From NCBI GenBank assembly GCA_002441525.1, contig DJWH01000079.1:1-15232 (forward strand): DNA of 15,232 nucleotides. Direction: 5' to 3'. The notes below the pieces were generated by a model, which searched no databases, had not been told where the DNA came from, and worked only from the letters and a program-made list of their open reading frames with translations. The DNA comes from Acholeplasmataceae bacterium UBA6235 (lineage in GTDB: Bacteria > Bacillota_I > Bacilli_A > Acholeplasmatales > UBA5453). Below are positions 1 through 5,957 of this stretch, one piece after another. The position numbers and the translations under genes are program-made. Positions within the stretch are counted from its first letter, which is position 1. Each line of letters opens with the position of its first letter.

Positions 1-432
1 TATCAAGACTTCCAAACTGCAACCAAAATCGCGAGAGCGATGGTCACTGAATATGGTATGTCCAATTTAGGTCCAATCCAATACGAATCTCAACAAGGCT
101 CTGTCTTCTTAGGTAGAGACTACTTGAAGGAACGTAATTTCTCCGATCAAGTCGCGTTAGAAATTGATAAAGAAGTACGTGAAATCATTACTGGTTGTTA
201 TGAACAAGCCAAACAAATCATCATTGAAAATCGTACATTGCTAGATACAATTACCAACTATCTATTAGAAGTTGAAACCTTGAACAAACAAGACATCGAC
301 GAAATAGTAGCGACTGGTAAACTCGGTTGGTGGGAAGAAAGAAAGCTCAAAAAAGAAGAGCCTGTAAAATCAGAAAACCCGCTCGATAAAACCGATGAAA
401 ATCCATTGGTAAAAGCCGATGAGACTCGATAA
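1..432 (+). CDS. ftsH: ATP-dependent zinc metalloprotease FtsH, C-terminal fragment (5' end outside window)
   Basis: This is the last 143 codons of a membrane-bound AAA+ protease that degrades damaged or short-lived membrane and cytosolic proteins. The frame is open from base 1, so the internal ATG at 40 is not the start. The opening residues (ATKIARAMVTEYGMS then LGPIQYE) match the conserved helix of the M41 peptidase domain, after the zinc site. The following region (FLGRDYLKERNFSDQVALEIDKEVREII) is also typical FtsH. The AAA module, HEXXH site and membrane segments lie upstream and cannot be seen. The tail beyond about visible residue 115 is charged and degenerate and contains an imperfect ENPLxKxD duplication. 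The 3' end overlaps rqcP by 14 bp, so the two are probably translated from one mRNA that ends at the terminator at 662. Confidence 0.93.
   Translation, partial: YQDFQTATKIARAMVTEYGMSNLGPIQYESQQGSVFLGRDYLKERNFSDQVALEIDKEVREIITGCYEQAKQIIIENRTLLDTITNYLLEVETLNKQDIDEIVATGKLGWWEERKLKKEEPVKSENPLDKTDENPLVKADETR
373..420 (+). repeat. Imperfect 24-bp tandem duplication in the ftsH tail
   Basis: Bases 373-396 and 397-420 are adjacent 24-base units matching at 17 of 24 positions, encoding ENPLDKTD and ENPLVKAD. The second copy ends in the CCGATG that supplies the ATG of rqcP; the first copy has the same CCGATG in the same place. This suggests that the tail, and possibly the gene junction, was extended by local duplication. 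Confidence 0.55.
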
Positions 433-673
433 GTATCTAAAAGTATCTCGCTTAATCAAACGTAGAACGGTTGCGAAAGACGCTGCTTTAGCGGATTTGA
501 TCTACATCAACGATAAAGTGGCGAAACCCGCTTCTACTGTTAAACCTGGCGACACTTTGACACTTCACTTTGGATTAAAAATCCTAACCGTCAAAGTGGT
601 TTCCATTGATATCCCGAAACCCAAATCGGAGGATGTCATGTTTGAACTCATCAGTGAAACAAAAAAGTCGTAA
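419..673 (+). CDS. rqcP: RqcP-like S4 RNA-binding protein (ribosome quality control)
   Basis: An 84-aa protein made almost entirely of an S4 RNA-binding domain. It begins MRLDKYLKVSRLIKRRTVAKDAA and has the ValLysProGlyAsp turn (around residue 42) before a basic C-terminal strand. Length and sequence fit the RqcP (YabO) family, which works with RqcH on obstructed 50S subunits to add alanine tails to stalled nascent chains. The start at 419 is the only sensible ATG and overlaps ftsH by 14 bp; no clear Shine-Dalgarno precedes it, so translation is probably coupled to ftsH. Its stop codon lies within the left arm of the terminator at 662-691. Other small S4 proteins (YlmH or Hsp15 type) are possible but fit less well. 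Confidence 0.83.
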   Translation: MRLDKYLKVSRLIKRRTVAKDAALADLIYINDKVAKPASTVKPGDTLTLHFGLKILTVKVVSIDIPKPKSEDVMFELISETKKS

Positions 674-691
674 CGTAGTTATGGCTTTTTT
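662..691 (+). terminator. Rho-independent terminator after ftsH-rqcP
   Basis: A 13-bp stem (662-674 with 678-690, two G-U pairs) and a 3-base loop end in a run of six T (686-691). The A-run of the left arm pairs with the T-run, and the rqcP stop codon (671-673) lies inside the left arm. It separates rqcP from the lysS promoter that follows directly. Confidence 0.75.
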
Positions 692-704
692 ATTGGGTAT
701 CATG

Positions 705-710
705 TATAAT
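705..710 (+). promoter_or_regulatory. lysS promoter -10 box
   Basis: A perfect TATAAT at 705-710, immediately after the rqcP terminator. No good -35 is visible at the expected distance (TGGCTT at 682-687 is poor). Transcription would start near 717, giving a leader of about 22 bases to the ATG at 739 and ruling out the in-frame ATG at 709, which overlaps this box. There is no room for a T-box leader. Confidence 0.65.
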
Positions 711-738
711 GAATATGCTATTTTTAGGAGGTAACCAC

Positions 739-2226
739 ATGGATTATACTGAATTAACCGAACAAGAACGTATAAGACGTCAAAAAATGGAAGAATTAAG
801 AGCTAAAGGTGTCGATCCATTTGGTTCACGATTTAACCGCACAACCACAACCCAAGCCATTAGAAACCAATATGAACAATACAGCCACGATGAACTTGAA
901 CAAATGCATGTTGAAGTGGTCATTGCCGGTCGTATCATTCGTAAAAGAGACCAAGGTAAAGCAGGTTTCTTACAACTTCAAGACCGCGATTCTAACATTC
1001 AAGTGTATGTCAGAAAAGACGCGATTGGCGACGATGCATTCGAAGTCTTCTTAAGCAGCGACTTAGGCGACATTGTTGGTATCAAAGGCTTAGTGTTTAG
1101 AACCAAAACCAATGAACTCACCGTTAAGGCGAGTGAATATACCCATTTAACGAAAGCGTTGAGACCACTACCGGACAAGTTTCACGGTCTTCAAGACGTT
1201 GAAGAATCTCGTCGTAGACGTTATGTCGACTTAATCGTCAACGAAGAAGCGAGACGCATCGCGATGTTAAGACCAAGAATCATTAGAGAAATTCAAAAAT
1301 TCTTTGATGGTAGGGGCTTCATCGAAGTCGAAACCCCTGTACTTCACCCAATCCTTGGGGGCGCTGCAGCTAGACCGTTCGTCACACACCACAACACCTT
1401 AGATATGCCATTCTATCTACGTATCGCTACCGAATTACCACTTAAACGTCTAATCGTAGGCGGCTTAGAAGCAGTCTATGAAATTGGTCGTTTGTTCCGT
1501 AATGAGGGTATGGATGCGAAACATAACCCAGAATTTACCACCATTGAAGCTTACTTAGCGTATTCCGACATGGAAGGTATGATGGATTTGGTTGAAGACG
1601 CGATGTCTACCGTTGTATACAACGTTTTAGGCACTTATGAAATCACTTATGGTGAAAAACAAATCAATATGGCACCAAAATGGGCGAGAGTTCATATGGT
1701 TGAAGCGATTAAAAACATCACTGGTGTTGACTTCTTCGAGATTGCTGATTTGGAAACTGCGACTAAGGTTGCGAAAGAAAAACACATCAAAGTTGAAAAA
1801 CACTATGGCGTAGGACACATCATCCAAGCGTTCTTCGATGAATTTGTTGAAGATACCATCACACAACCAACCTTCGTTTATGGACACCCAATTGAAGTTT
1901 CACCACTAGCGAAAAAGAATGCTCAAAACCCAAGATTCACCGATCGTTTTGAATTGTTCATCGATGGTAGAGAATATGCGAATGCGTTCTCTGAACTCAA
2001 TGACCCAGTGGATCAAAGAGGCCGATTTGAGGATCAATTGAAAGAAAAAGAGTTGGGTAACGATGAAGCGACTGAAATGGACGTGGATTTCGTAGAAGCC
2101 CTTGAATATGGGATGCCACCAGCAGGTGGTCTAGGGATTGGTATCGACAGATTCATTATGCTTATTTGCAACGTGAATAATATCCGCGATGTCATTCTGT
2201 TCCCTCACATGAAACACAAACCTTAA
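739..2226 (+). CDS. lysS: Lysyl-tRNA synthetase, class II
   Basis: A 495-aa class II enzyme that charges tRNA-Lys with lysine using ATP in the cytoplasm. The start at 739 has AGGAGGT at 726-732, seven bases from the end of AGGAGG; an in-frame ATG at 709 lies in the promoter and is rejected. The N-terminal OB-fold anticodon-binding domain covers roughly residues 58-140. Motif 1 is around 193-203 (GFIEVETPVL), motif 2 around 251-270 (RLFRNEGMDAKHNPEFTTIE) and motif 3 around 464-472 (GLGIGIDRF). The GGAAARPFVTHHN segment (208-219) is characteristic of bacterial LysRS. Length is normal for the family. It is monocistronic: its own promoter lies upstream and a strong terminator follows. Confidence 0.97.
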   Translation: MDYTELTEQERIRRQKMEELRAKGVDPFGSRFNRTTTTQAIRNQYEQYSHDELEQMHVEVVIAGRIIRKRDQGKAGFLQLQDRDSNIQVYVRKDAIGDDAFEVFLSSDLGDIVGIKGLVFRTKTNELTVKASEYTHLTKALRPLPDKFHGLQDVEESRRRRYVDLIVNEEARRIAMLRPRIIREIQKFFDGRGFIEVETPVLHPILGGAAARPFVTHHNTLDMPFYLRIATELPLKRLIVGGLEAVYEIGRLFRNEGMDAKHNPEFTTIEAYLAYSDMEGMMDLVEDAMSTVVYNVLGTYEITYGEKQINMAPKWARVHMVEAIKNITGVDFFEIADLETATKVAKEKHIKVEKHYGVGHIIQAFFDEFVEDTITQPTFVYGHPIEVSPLAKKNAQNPRFTDRFELFIDGREYANAFSELNDPVDQRGRFEDQLKEKELGNDEATEMDVDFVEALEYGMPPAGGLGIGIDRFIMLICNVNNIRDVILFPHMKHKP

Positions 2227-2234
2227 TAACGACT

Positions 2235-2270
2235 AAAAGCCCTTAGACATCACATCTAAGGGCTTTTTTT
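2235..2270 (+). terminator. lysS terminator, possibly working for both convergent genes
   Basis: A perfect 13-bp stem (AAAAGCCCTTAGA at 2235-2247, its complement at 2255-2267) with a 7-base loop, followed by T to 2270. The A-run at 2235-2238 gives a short U-run on the opposite strand, so it may also stop transcripts of the convergent permease gene ending at 2283. Confidence 0.9.
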
Positions 2271-2282
2271 ACTGTCCTATTT

Positions 2283-3539
2283 TTATGCTTTTGAACTGAA
2301 ACCATTGAATACGAGGTTTAAAATAATACCAACAACAGCTGCTAAACTCATGCCTGTAAGTGCCGCGGTTGGTGTCAATTGAATGACTGCACCACCCAAA
2401 CCAAGTACCAACATGGTTGATACGATGATAAGGTTTTTCATATTGCCTAAATCGGTTCTATCTTTGATCAATACTTTGACCCCGTTGGCTGCGATTAAAC
2501 CGTATAATACCACGGTCATTCCACCAATGACTGCCCATGGAATACTTGCGATGAACGCTTGGATGTATCCAAAGAATCCGAGTAGTATCGCAAATACAGC
2601 GGCTAATCCTGTTACATAGACTGAACCTACTTTTGTGATGGCTACAACGCCTGTGTTTTCACCATATGTGGTGTTGGCAGGGCCACCGATTGCACCAGCA
2701 ACAAGGGTAGCAATCCCATCACCTAGTAAAGTCTTATCGAGACCCGGGTCTTTTATAAAGTCATTACCTGTGATTTCACCTAAAACGACATGGTCACCAA
2801 TGTGTTCTGCAATGGTAACAAACGCAAGTGGTGCGAACACCAATACAGCATCTAAGTTAATGTCATAAGTACCGAAAATTTGGAAGTTTGGCACTTGGAA
2901 GAAGGATACTTCTTTAAAGATTTCAAAATCGACAATACCGAAAAGAACGGCTGCGATATATCCAACGAAAATAGCTAATAGGAATGGTACGATTTTAATG
3001 AATCCTTTGCCGTAAACTGCCATCGCTGATACCGCGATGAATGTGATTAATGCGACTGCAGCAACATCCCCATTGAATGCACCATTCGCTAGTCCAATGT
3101 TGCTAACTGCGACACCGGCAAGCCCTAAACCAATGATGATGATCATCGGTCCGATGACAACTGGTGGTAATAAATGTTTTAACCAGTCACTACCTGCAAA
3201 TCGAATGATGAGTGCGACCACAATATAAATCAAACCAACCACCATTAAACCGATTAAGCTTGAATCAAATGACCCAGAAGCTGTCGCGGTCGCTGTAATG
3301 GTAGTCATATAAGCAAAGCTACTACCCAAATAAACAGGCACTTTACCTTTAGTACATAAAATGTAAATTAGAGTACCTAAACCACTGGCAACCAAAGCCA
3401 CCCCAATGTCTAACCCCGTAATGAGTGGTACAAGTACCGTTGCTCCAAACATCGCGAATACGTGTTGTAAACTGAGTACAACCCATTTCAAAATCGATGA
3501 TGGTCTTTCTTGAATCCCGACAATCAATTTCTCTTCCAT
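2283..3539 (-). CDS. pyrP: Uracil permease (nucleobase:cation symporter-2 family)
   Basis: A 418-aa polytopic membrane protein that imports uracil with protons. The signature region has PLAFVTIAEHIGDHVVLGEITG (E245 in the AEH motif) and ANTTYGENTGV (289-297), the substrate-binding motifs of UraA/PyrP. The xanthine branch normally differs in these motifs. The start at 3539 has AGGAGA at 3545-3550, five bases away; a longer in-frame start at 3587 lies inside the leader terminator hairpin and is rejected. The N-terminal half is almost entirely hydrophobic segments, as expected for about 14 transmembrane helices. It is transcribed alone from 3673-3700 through a PyrR-type attenuator, which independently supports uracil as substrate. 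The permease family is very likely; the exact substrate is inferred from motif and leader together. Confidence 0.92.
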   Translation of the reverse strand: MEEKLIVGIQERPSSILKWVVLSLQHVFAMFGATVLVPLITGLDIGVALVASGLGTLIYILCTKGKVPVYLGSSFAYMTTITATATASGSFDSSLIGLMVVGLIYIVVALIIRFAGSDWLKHLLPPVVIGPMIIIIGLGLAGVAVSNIGLANGAFNGDVAAVALITFIAVSAMAVYGKGFIKIVPFLLAIFVGYIAAVLFGIVDFEIFKEVSFFQVPNFQIFGTYDINLDAVLVFAPLAFVTIAEHIGDHVVLGEITGNDFIKDPGLDKTLLGDGIATLVAGAIGGPANTTYGENTGVVAITKVGSVYVTGLAAVFAILLGFFGYIQAFIASIPWAVIGGMTVVLYGLIAANGVKVLIKDRTDLGNMKNLIIVSTMLVLGLGGAVIQLTPTAALTGMSLAAVVGIILNLVFNGFSSKA

Positions 3540-3572
3540 ACAGTTCTCCTTTTCTTGAAAAGGCCTTTTAAC

Positions 3573-3598
3573 AAAAAAAGACACCACTGGTGTCCTTT
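3573..3598 (-). terminator. Leader terminator of the PyrR-type attenuator
   Basis: On the minus strand, AAAGGACACC (3598-3589) pairs with GGTGTCTTTT (3585-3576, one G-U pair) around a 3-base loop, and a run of seven T (3579-3573) follows. It lies between the promoter and the permease start, so it is an attenuator rather than a gene-end terminator. Bases 3601-3592 can instead pair with 3659-3650 (ten perfect pairs) to form an antiterminator. Confidence 0.85.
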
Positions 3599-3626
3599 AA
3601 ATGTATAGGTAAAAATGATTCCGTTA

Positions 3627-3657
3627 CCTTAAAATGCTCACAGGCATCTTTTAAAGG
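3627..3657 (-). promoter_or_regulatory. PyrR-binding RNA hairpin (anti-antiterminator)
   Basis: Read on the minus strand, the upper stem AAGATGC (3650-3644) pairs with GCATTTT (3637-3631) and closes the hexaloop CTGTGA (3643-3638), which fits the CNGNGA hexaloop of PyrR binding sites. A lower stem CCTT (3657-3654) with AAGG (3630-3627) is separated by a one-sided TAA bulge, like the internal bulge of known sites. PyrR bound to UMP or UTP would hold this hairpin. That hides 3657-3650 from the antiterminator and lets the terminator at 3573-3598 form. The call rests on sequence and structure; no pyrR gene is in the window. Confidence 0.85.
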
Positions 3658-3672
3658 ACCTTCACTGTTAGT

Positions 3673-3700
3673 AGTATATCAAAATTTAAAGAAAGTTCAA
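3673..3700 (-). promoter_or_regulatory. Uracil permease promoter
   Basis: TTGAAC (-35, 3700-3695) and TATACT (-10, 3678-3673) on the minus strand are spaced by 16 bases, with TGA directly before the -10 making it an extended -10. The predicted start near 3666 gives a leader of about 127 bases containing the whole attenuator. Confidence 0.8.
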
Positions 3701-3720
3701 CCCCCAAAATCACTTTTTAC

Positions 3721-3753
3721 AAAAAGAAAAGCAGACCTCTACAGGACTGCTTC
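3721..3753 (-). terminator. Terminator of the 183-aa unknown gene
   Basis: On the minus strand, AAGCAG and CCT pair with AGG and CTGCTT (arms 3752-3743 and 3738-3729) around one mismatch and a 4-base loop. A U-rich tail TTTTCTTTTT (3730-3721) follows. It lies nine bases beyond the stop codon at 3762 and just upstream of the permease promoter, keeping the two same-strand genes separate. Confidence 0.8.
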
Positions 3754-3761
3754 TATCATCA

Positions 3762-4313
3762 CTAAATTAATCCGAGTTCGTCTGCGATATCAAAGAAGAT
3801 ATTGTTGATTGGATAATAATCCATCTCTAATTCTTTGTAGATACCCTCTGTGACGTTATCGAGTTTTTCATGTAGTTCTTTTGGCGCATCCCCTTGTTTT
3901 TCAAGGATGGACAAAATCTCATGTTCGATATCGATCAAGGATTGCATATGTTGTTCATTCGGTTCTTCAATCGCACCGATGAGTTCGTTTTGAAAATCCA
4001 ATGTATCCAATAATAAGATGACGGTACCCGCATGCTTATTCAACAGTTCAACGTCGCCATTGTAGTCGTGTTCTAATAATAGTTTGACGTTTTCAAACGC
4101 GTCAAATATGTAATAGAACCCAGTTTCAAAAATGTTACTTTCTTCTGGTGACAATGTCTTCTCTTCAATTTTTTTGTTGTACAAGAATTCCAAAACTTCA
4201 ATGACGTATTTAAAACGTTCATAGATATTGGAGTTCGATGTTTTCAACCCTTCGACCAAATCGCTAGTCTCGATAATCCAGTTAGCGTAATCGTGATATA
4301 GTGCATCAATCAT
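3762..4313 (-). CDS. Uncharacterised 183-aa acidic, helical protein
   Basis: I do not recognise this protein. It is 183 residues, acidic, lacks cysteine, and has no signal peptide or membrane segment, so it is probably cytosolic. The sequence looks all-helical with long amphipathic stretches rich in Glu, Leu and Ile, for example VIEVLEFLYNKKIEEK around residues 37-52. It is a real gene: a GGAGGT site (4326-4321) lies seven bases before the ATG, a promoter at 4338-4365 and a terminator at 3721-3753 frame it, and codon use resembles its neighbours. It is divergent from the YhhN-like gene and not in an operon. The helical, His/Glu-poor make-up gives no catalytic clue; a small regulatory or scaffold protein is as far as I would go. 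Confidence 0.85.
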   Translation of the reverse strand: MIDALYHDYANWIIETSDLVEGLKTSNSNIYERFKYVIEVLEFLYNKKIEEKTLSPEESNIFETGFYYIFDAFENVKLLLEHDYNGDVELLNKHAGTVILLLDTLDFQNELIGAIEEPNEQHMQSLIDIEHEILSILEKQGDAPKELHEKLDNVTEGIYKELEMDYYPINNIFFDIADELGLI

Positions 4314-4337
4314 AGTTCACACCTCCGACTTAATATA

Positions 4338-4365
4338 ATTATACAAATAATTCCTAACTTATCAA
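4338..4365 (-). promoter_or_regulatory. Promoter of the 183-aa gene
   Basis: TTGATA (4365-4360) and TATAAT (4343-4338) on the minus strand are separated by 16 bases. Transcription would begin near 4331, giving a leader of about 18 bases that carries only the ribosome binding site. Confidence 0.8.
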
Positions 4366-4431
4366 TACTTTTACAAAAATAATACATGACGAGAAAATTT
4401 ATCTCATTTTATGGGATGTTTCACAAATCAC

Positions 4432-4449
4432 TTTGATTTGAAAATCAAA
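4432..4449. promoter_or_regulatory. Palindrome over the -35 of the YhhN-like gene (possible operator)
   Basis: TTTGATTT (4432-4439) and AAATCAAA (4442-4449) form a perfect 8-bp inverted repeat around a 2-base centre. It covers the -35 box TTGAAA (4438-4443), so a dimeric repressor bound here would block RNA polymerase. In an AT-rich intergenic region it could also be chance. Confidence 0.4.
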
Positions 4450-4465
4450 ATAGATTTGTTATGAT
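4438..4465 (+). promoter_or_regulatory. Promoter of the YhhN-like gene
   Basis: TTGAAA (4438-4443) and TATGAT (4460-4465) are 16 bases apart, with TGT before the -10 making it an extended -10. The start site near 4472 excludes the in-frame ATG at 4461, which lies within the -10 box. Confidence 0.75.
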
Positions 4466-4496
4466 TAAGTCAGGATTCTTAAAGGAGAAAACAATA

Positions 4497-5201
4497 ATGT
4501 TAAAAAATAAAGTGTATGATGCACGATTTTTGACCCCATTGATGGTCGTCATCACCTATGTATGGATTCAATTATTTAACCTGTCTGGCATAGGGGTAAA
4601 TGCCGGTATGGTCTATCAAATGATTTTGGTTTTATATGTGTTTTTCTTAACGTTTTATAAGCAGATCAAACCACTTCAAAAATTATACTTGATCTTAGGT
4701 ATCTTATTTTGCTTAATTGGGGATATGGCGCTATCTCGCGCTTTTGATACGCCTAACGGTTATCGATTACCCATTGGTATGGGACTCTTTTTTATTGGTC
4801 ATGTGAATTTTATACTGGGTATATTCAGTTTTAGAAAGCCTAAGTTAAAAGCGTTTAGAACAAACTTTTTAATCGTGTTTTCTGTGATTGTATTGTTGTT
4901 CGTATTTACTGTATTTAATCCGGATGAACTCTTGTTATCCATCCTCGCCATCGTGTACGCGGTTGCGTTAGGCATTGGATTAACCTTAGGACTATCCATG
5001 AAGGATAACCCTATCTATCGTTTCCTCGCGTGGGGATATGGTATCTTTATATTTTCTGACTGGTTGATTGCAATCAGAGCCATCAAAGGTTGGAACACCC
5101 CTGATTTAATCAATAATCAAGGGGTTTGGTTCACCTATATTGTTGCATTGTCTTTAATTTGTTATTCAATCGTTCACCTCAATCGCTCTATAAACAAATA
5201 A
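4497..5201 (+). CDS. YhhN-family integral membrane protein (lysoplasmalogenase-like)
   Basis: A 234-aa hydrophobic protein with about eight predicted membrane helices. The family pattern is visible in three places: GDMALSR (75-81) at the end of a helix, FFIGHVNF (98-105), and FIFSDWLIA (184-192). Some YhhN members (TMEM86) hydrolyse the vinyl-ether bond of lysoplasmalogens; others are uncharacterised, so the exact substrate here is not established. The start at 4497 has AGGAG at 4483-4487, nine bases upstream; the in-frame ATG at 4461 lies in the -10 box. No clear terminator follows, so read-through into the DUF2202 gene about 100 bases downstream is possible. A palindrome over its -35 suggests regulation. 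Confidence 0.8.
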   Translation: MLKNKVYDARFLTPLMVVITYVWIQLFNLSGIGVNAGMVYQMILVLYVFFLTFYKQIKPLQKLYLILGILFCLIGDMALSRAFDTPNGYRLPIGMGLFFIGHVNFILGIFSFRKPKLKAFRTNFLIVFSVIVLLFVFTVFNPDELLLSILAIVYAVALGIGLTLGLSMKDNPIYRFLAWGYGIFIFSDWLIAIRAIKGWNTPDLINNQGVWFTYIVALSLICYSIVHLNRSINK

Positions 5202-5212
5202 CCACCCCGGTT

Positions 5213-5241
5213 TTGACAGTAAAAAGTGTAGAATGTTAAAA
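5213..5241 (+). promoter_or_regulatory. Candidate promoter of the DUF2202 gene
   Basis: A perfect TTGACA (5213-5218) followed 17 bases later by a weak -10, TTAAAA (5236-5241). A second possible -10, TATAAT at 5276-5281, has no acceptable -35 and would leave only about 16 bases before the ATG. The first would give a leader of about 56 bases. I cannot decide between them from sequence alone. Confidence 0.45.
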
Positions 5242-5264
5242 GAAATATATTCAAAGGATGTCTT

Positions 5265-5294
5265 CTTTTATGCCTTATAATGAAGCCATAAAGG
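5265..5294 (+). promoter_or_regulatory. Possible hairpin hiding the Shine-Dalgarno of the DUF2202 gene
   Basis: CTTTTATG (5265-5272) can pair with CATAAAGG (5287-5294), eight pairs with one G-U, looping out 14 bases. The right arm takes up most of the AAGGAG ribosome binding site (5291-5296). It would matter only if transcription starts at the upstream promoter; it is AU-rich and weak. Confidence 0.3.
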
Positions 5295-5303
5295 AGAAAC
5301 AAC

Positions 5304-5894
5304 ATGAAAAAAACACTTTTATTGATTGGCGCATTATTACTTACAGGGTTCCTAACAGTCGGTATATTCGCTGCTAGCACCCCAACCACTATGACATCCA
5401 CATCTTTGGATTTAGAAGACAGTTACACTTTAGAGGAAATGTTGAACATCACATTACTCGATGAGTTGAAAGCGAAAGCAACCTATGAGGCAATCATCGA
5501 TACATATGGTGAAGTTAAACCATTCACTCGTATCGTATTGGCTGAACAACGTCACATTGACGCACTACTTGTATTATTTAACACTTACGGTATTGAAGTG
5601 CCTACCTTTGATGCAAGCACCGTTGTAGTTCCAGAATCACTCACTGCAGCACTTGAAGCTGGTGTACAAGCTGAAGTCGATAATATCGCTTTGTACGACG
5701 CATTCTTAAGCCAAATCGATTTACCTGAGGATGTTGTTACGACATTTACGGCATTACAACGTGCATCAGAAAATCACTTAAGAGCATTCAATCGTGGTTT
5801 AGTTGGATCACAAATCCAAAATTTCGGACAACAAATTCGTAACCAATTTGGTAAACTTGGATTCAAAGGTAACGGCCATAAAGGCAACAAATAG
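5304..5894 (+). CDS. Secreted ferritin-like DUF2202 protein
   Basis: A 196-aa protein with an N-terminal signal sequence: two lysines, a hydrophobic core at residues 4-22, and an Ala-Ala-Ser region near 23-25 as a likely cleavage site. It lacks a lipobox cysteine. The mature part matches DUF2202, a four-helix ferritin-like bundle. Candidate metal ligands are E54 and E62 (LLDELKAKATYE), E81 and H84 (EQRH), E124 (AEVDN), and E156 with H158 (ENHLRAF), the paired E and ExxH layout of di-iron proteins. The C-terminal tail after residue 167 is Gln-, Gly- and Lys-rich. Translation starts at 5304 with AAGGAG (5291-5296) seven bases away. The biochemical role of DUF2202 proteins is not established; metal binding is inferred. 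Confidence 0.82.
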   Translation: MKKTLLLIGALLLTGFLTVGIFAASTPTTMTSTSLDLEDSYTLEEMLNITLLDELKAKATYEAIIDTYGEVKPFTRIVLAEQRHIDALLVLFNTYGIEVPTFDASTVVVPESLTAALEAGVQAEVDNIALYDAFLSQIDLPEDVVTTFTALQRASENHLRAFNRGLVGSQIQNFGQQIRNQFGKLGFKGNGHKGNK

Positions 5895-5909
5895 TTTTTA
5901 GGTAACAAA

Positions 5910-5942
5910 AAGACCTGGTCAAAATGATCAGGTCTTATTTTT
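5910..5942. terminator. Bidirectional terminator between the DUF2202 gene and fba
   Basis: An 11-bp stem (5910-5920 with 5926-5936, one G-U pair) and a 5-base loop. On the plus strand it is followed by ATTTTT; on the minus strand by TTTTT (5910-5906). It lies between convergent genes ending at 5894 and 5958, so it can serve both. Confidence 0.85.
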
Positions 5943-5957
5943 ATATGTGTGTTAAGA

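Noticed and set aside
709..738. Longer lysS start at ATG 709.
   Set aside because: It lies within the TATAAT box and before the expected transcript start; the AGGAGGT at 726 fits ATG 739.
691..738. T-box leader for lysS.
   Set aside because: The gap between the rqcP terminator and the ATG is too short to hold one.
3540..3587. Longer uracil permease start at 3587.
   Set aside because: The extra codons begin inside the leader terminator, and AGGAGA is correctly spaced for 3539.
3590..3808. Open frame on + opposite the permease leader.
   Set aside because: Runs across the terminator and promoter of the minus strand, has no start signal and no family resemblance; a chance frame.
5202..5212. 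Possible terminator after the YhhN-like gene.
   Set aside because: Only four weak pairs and no proper U-run.
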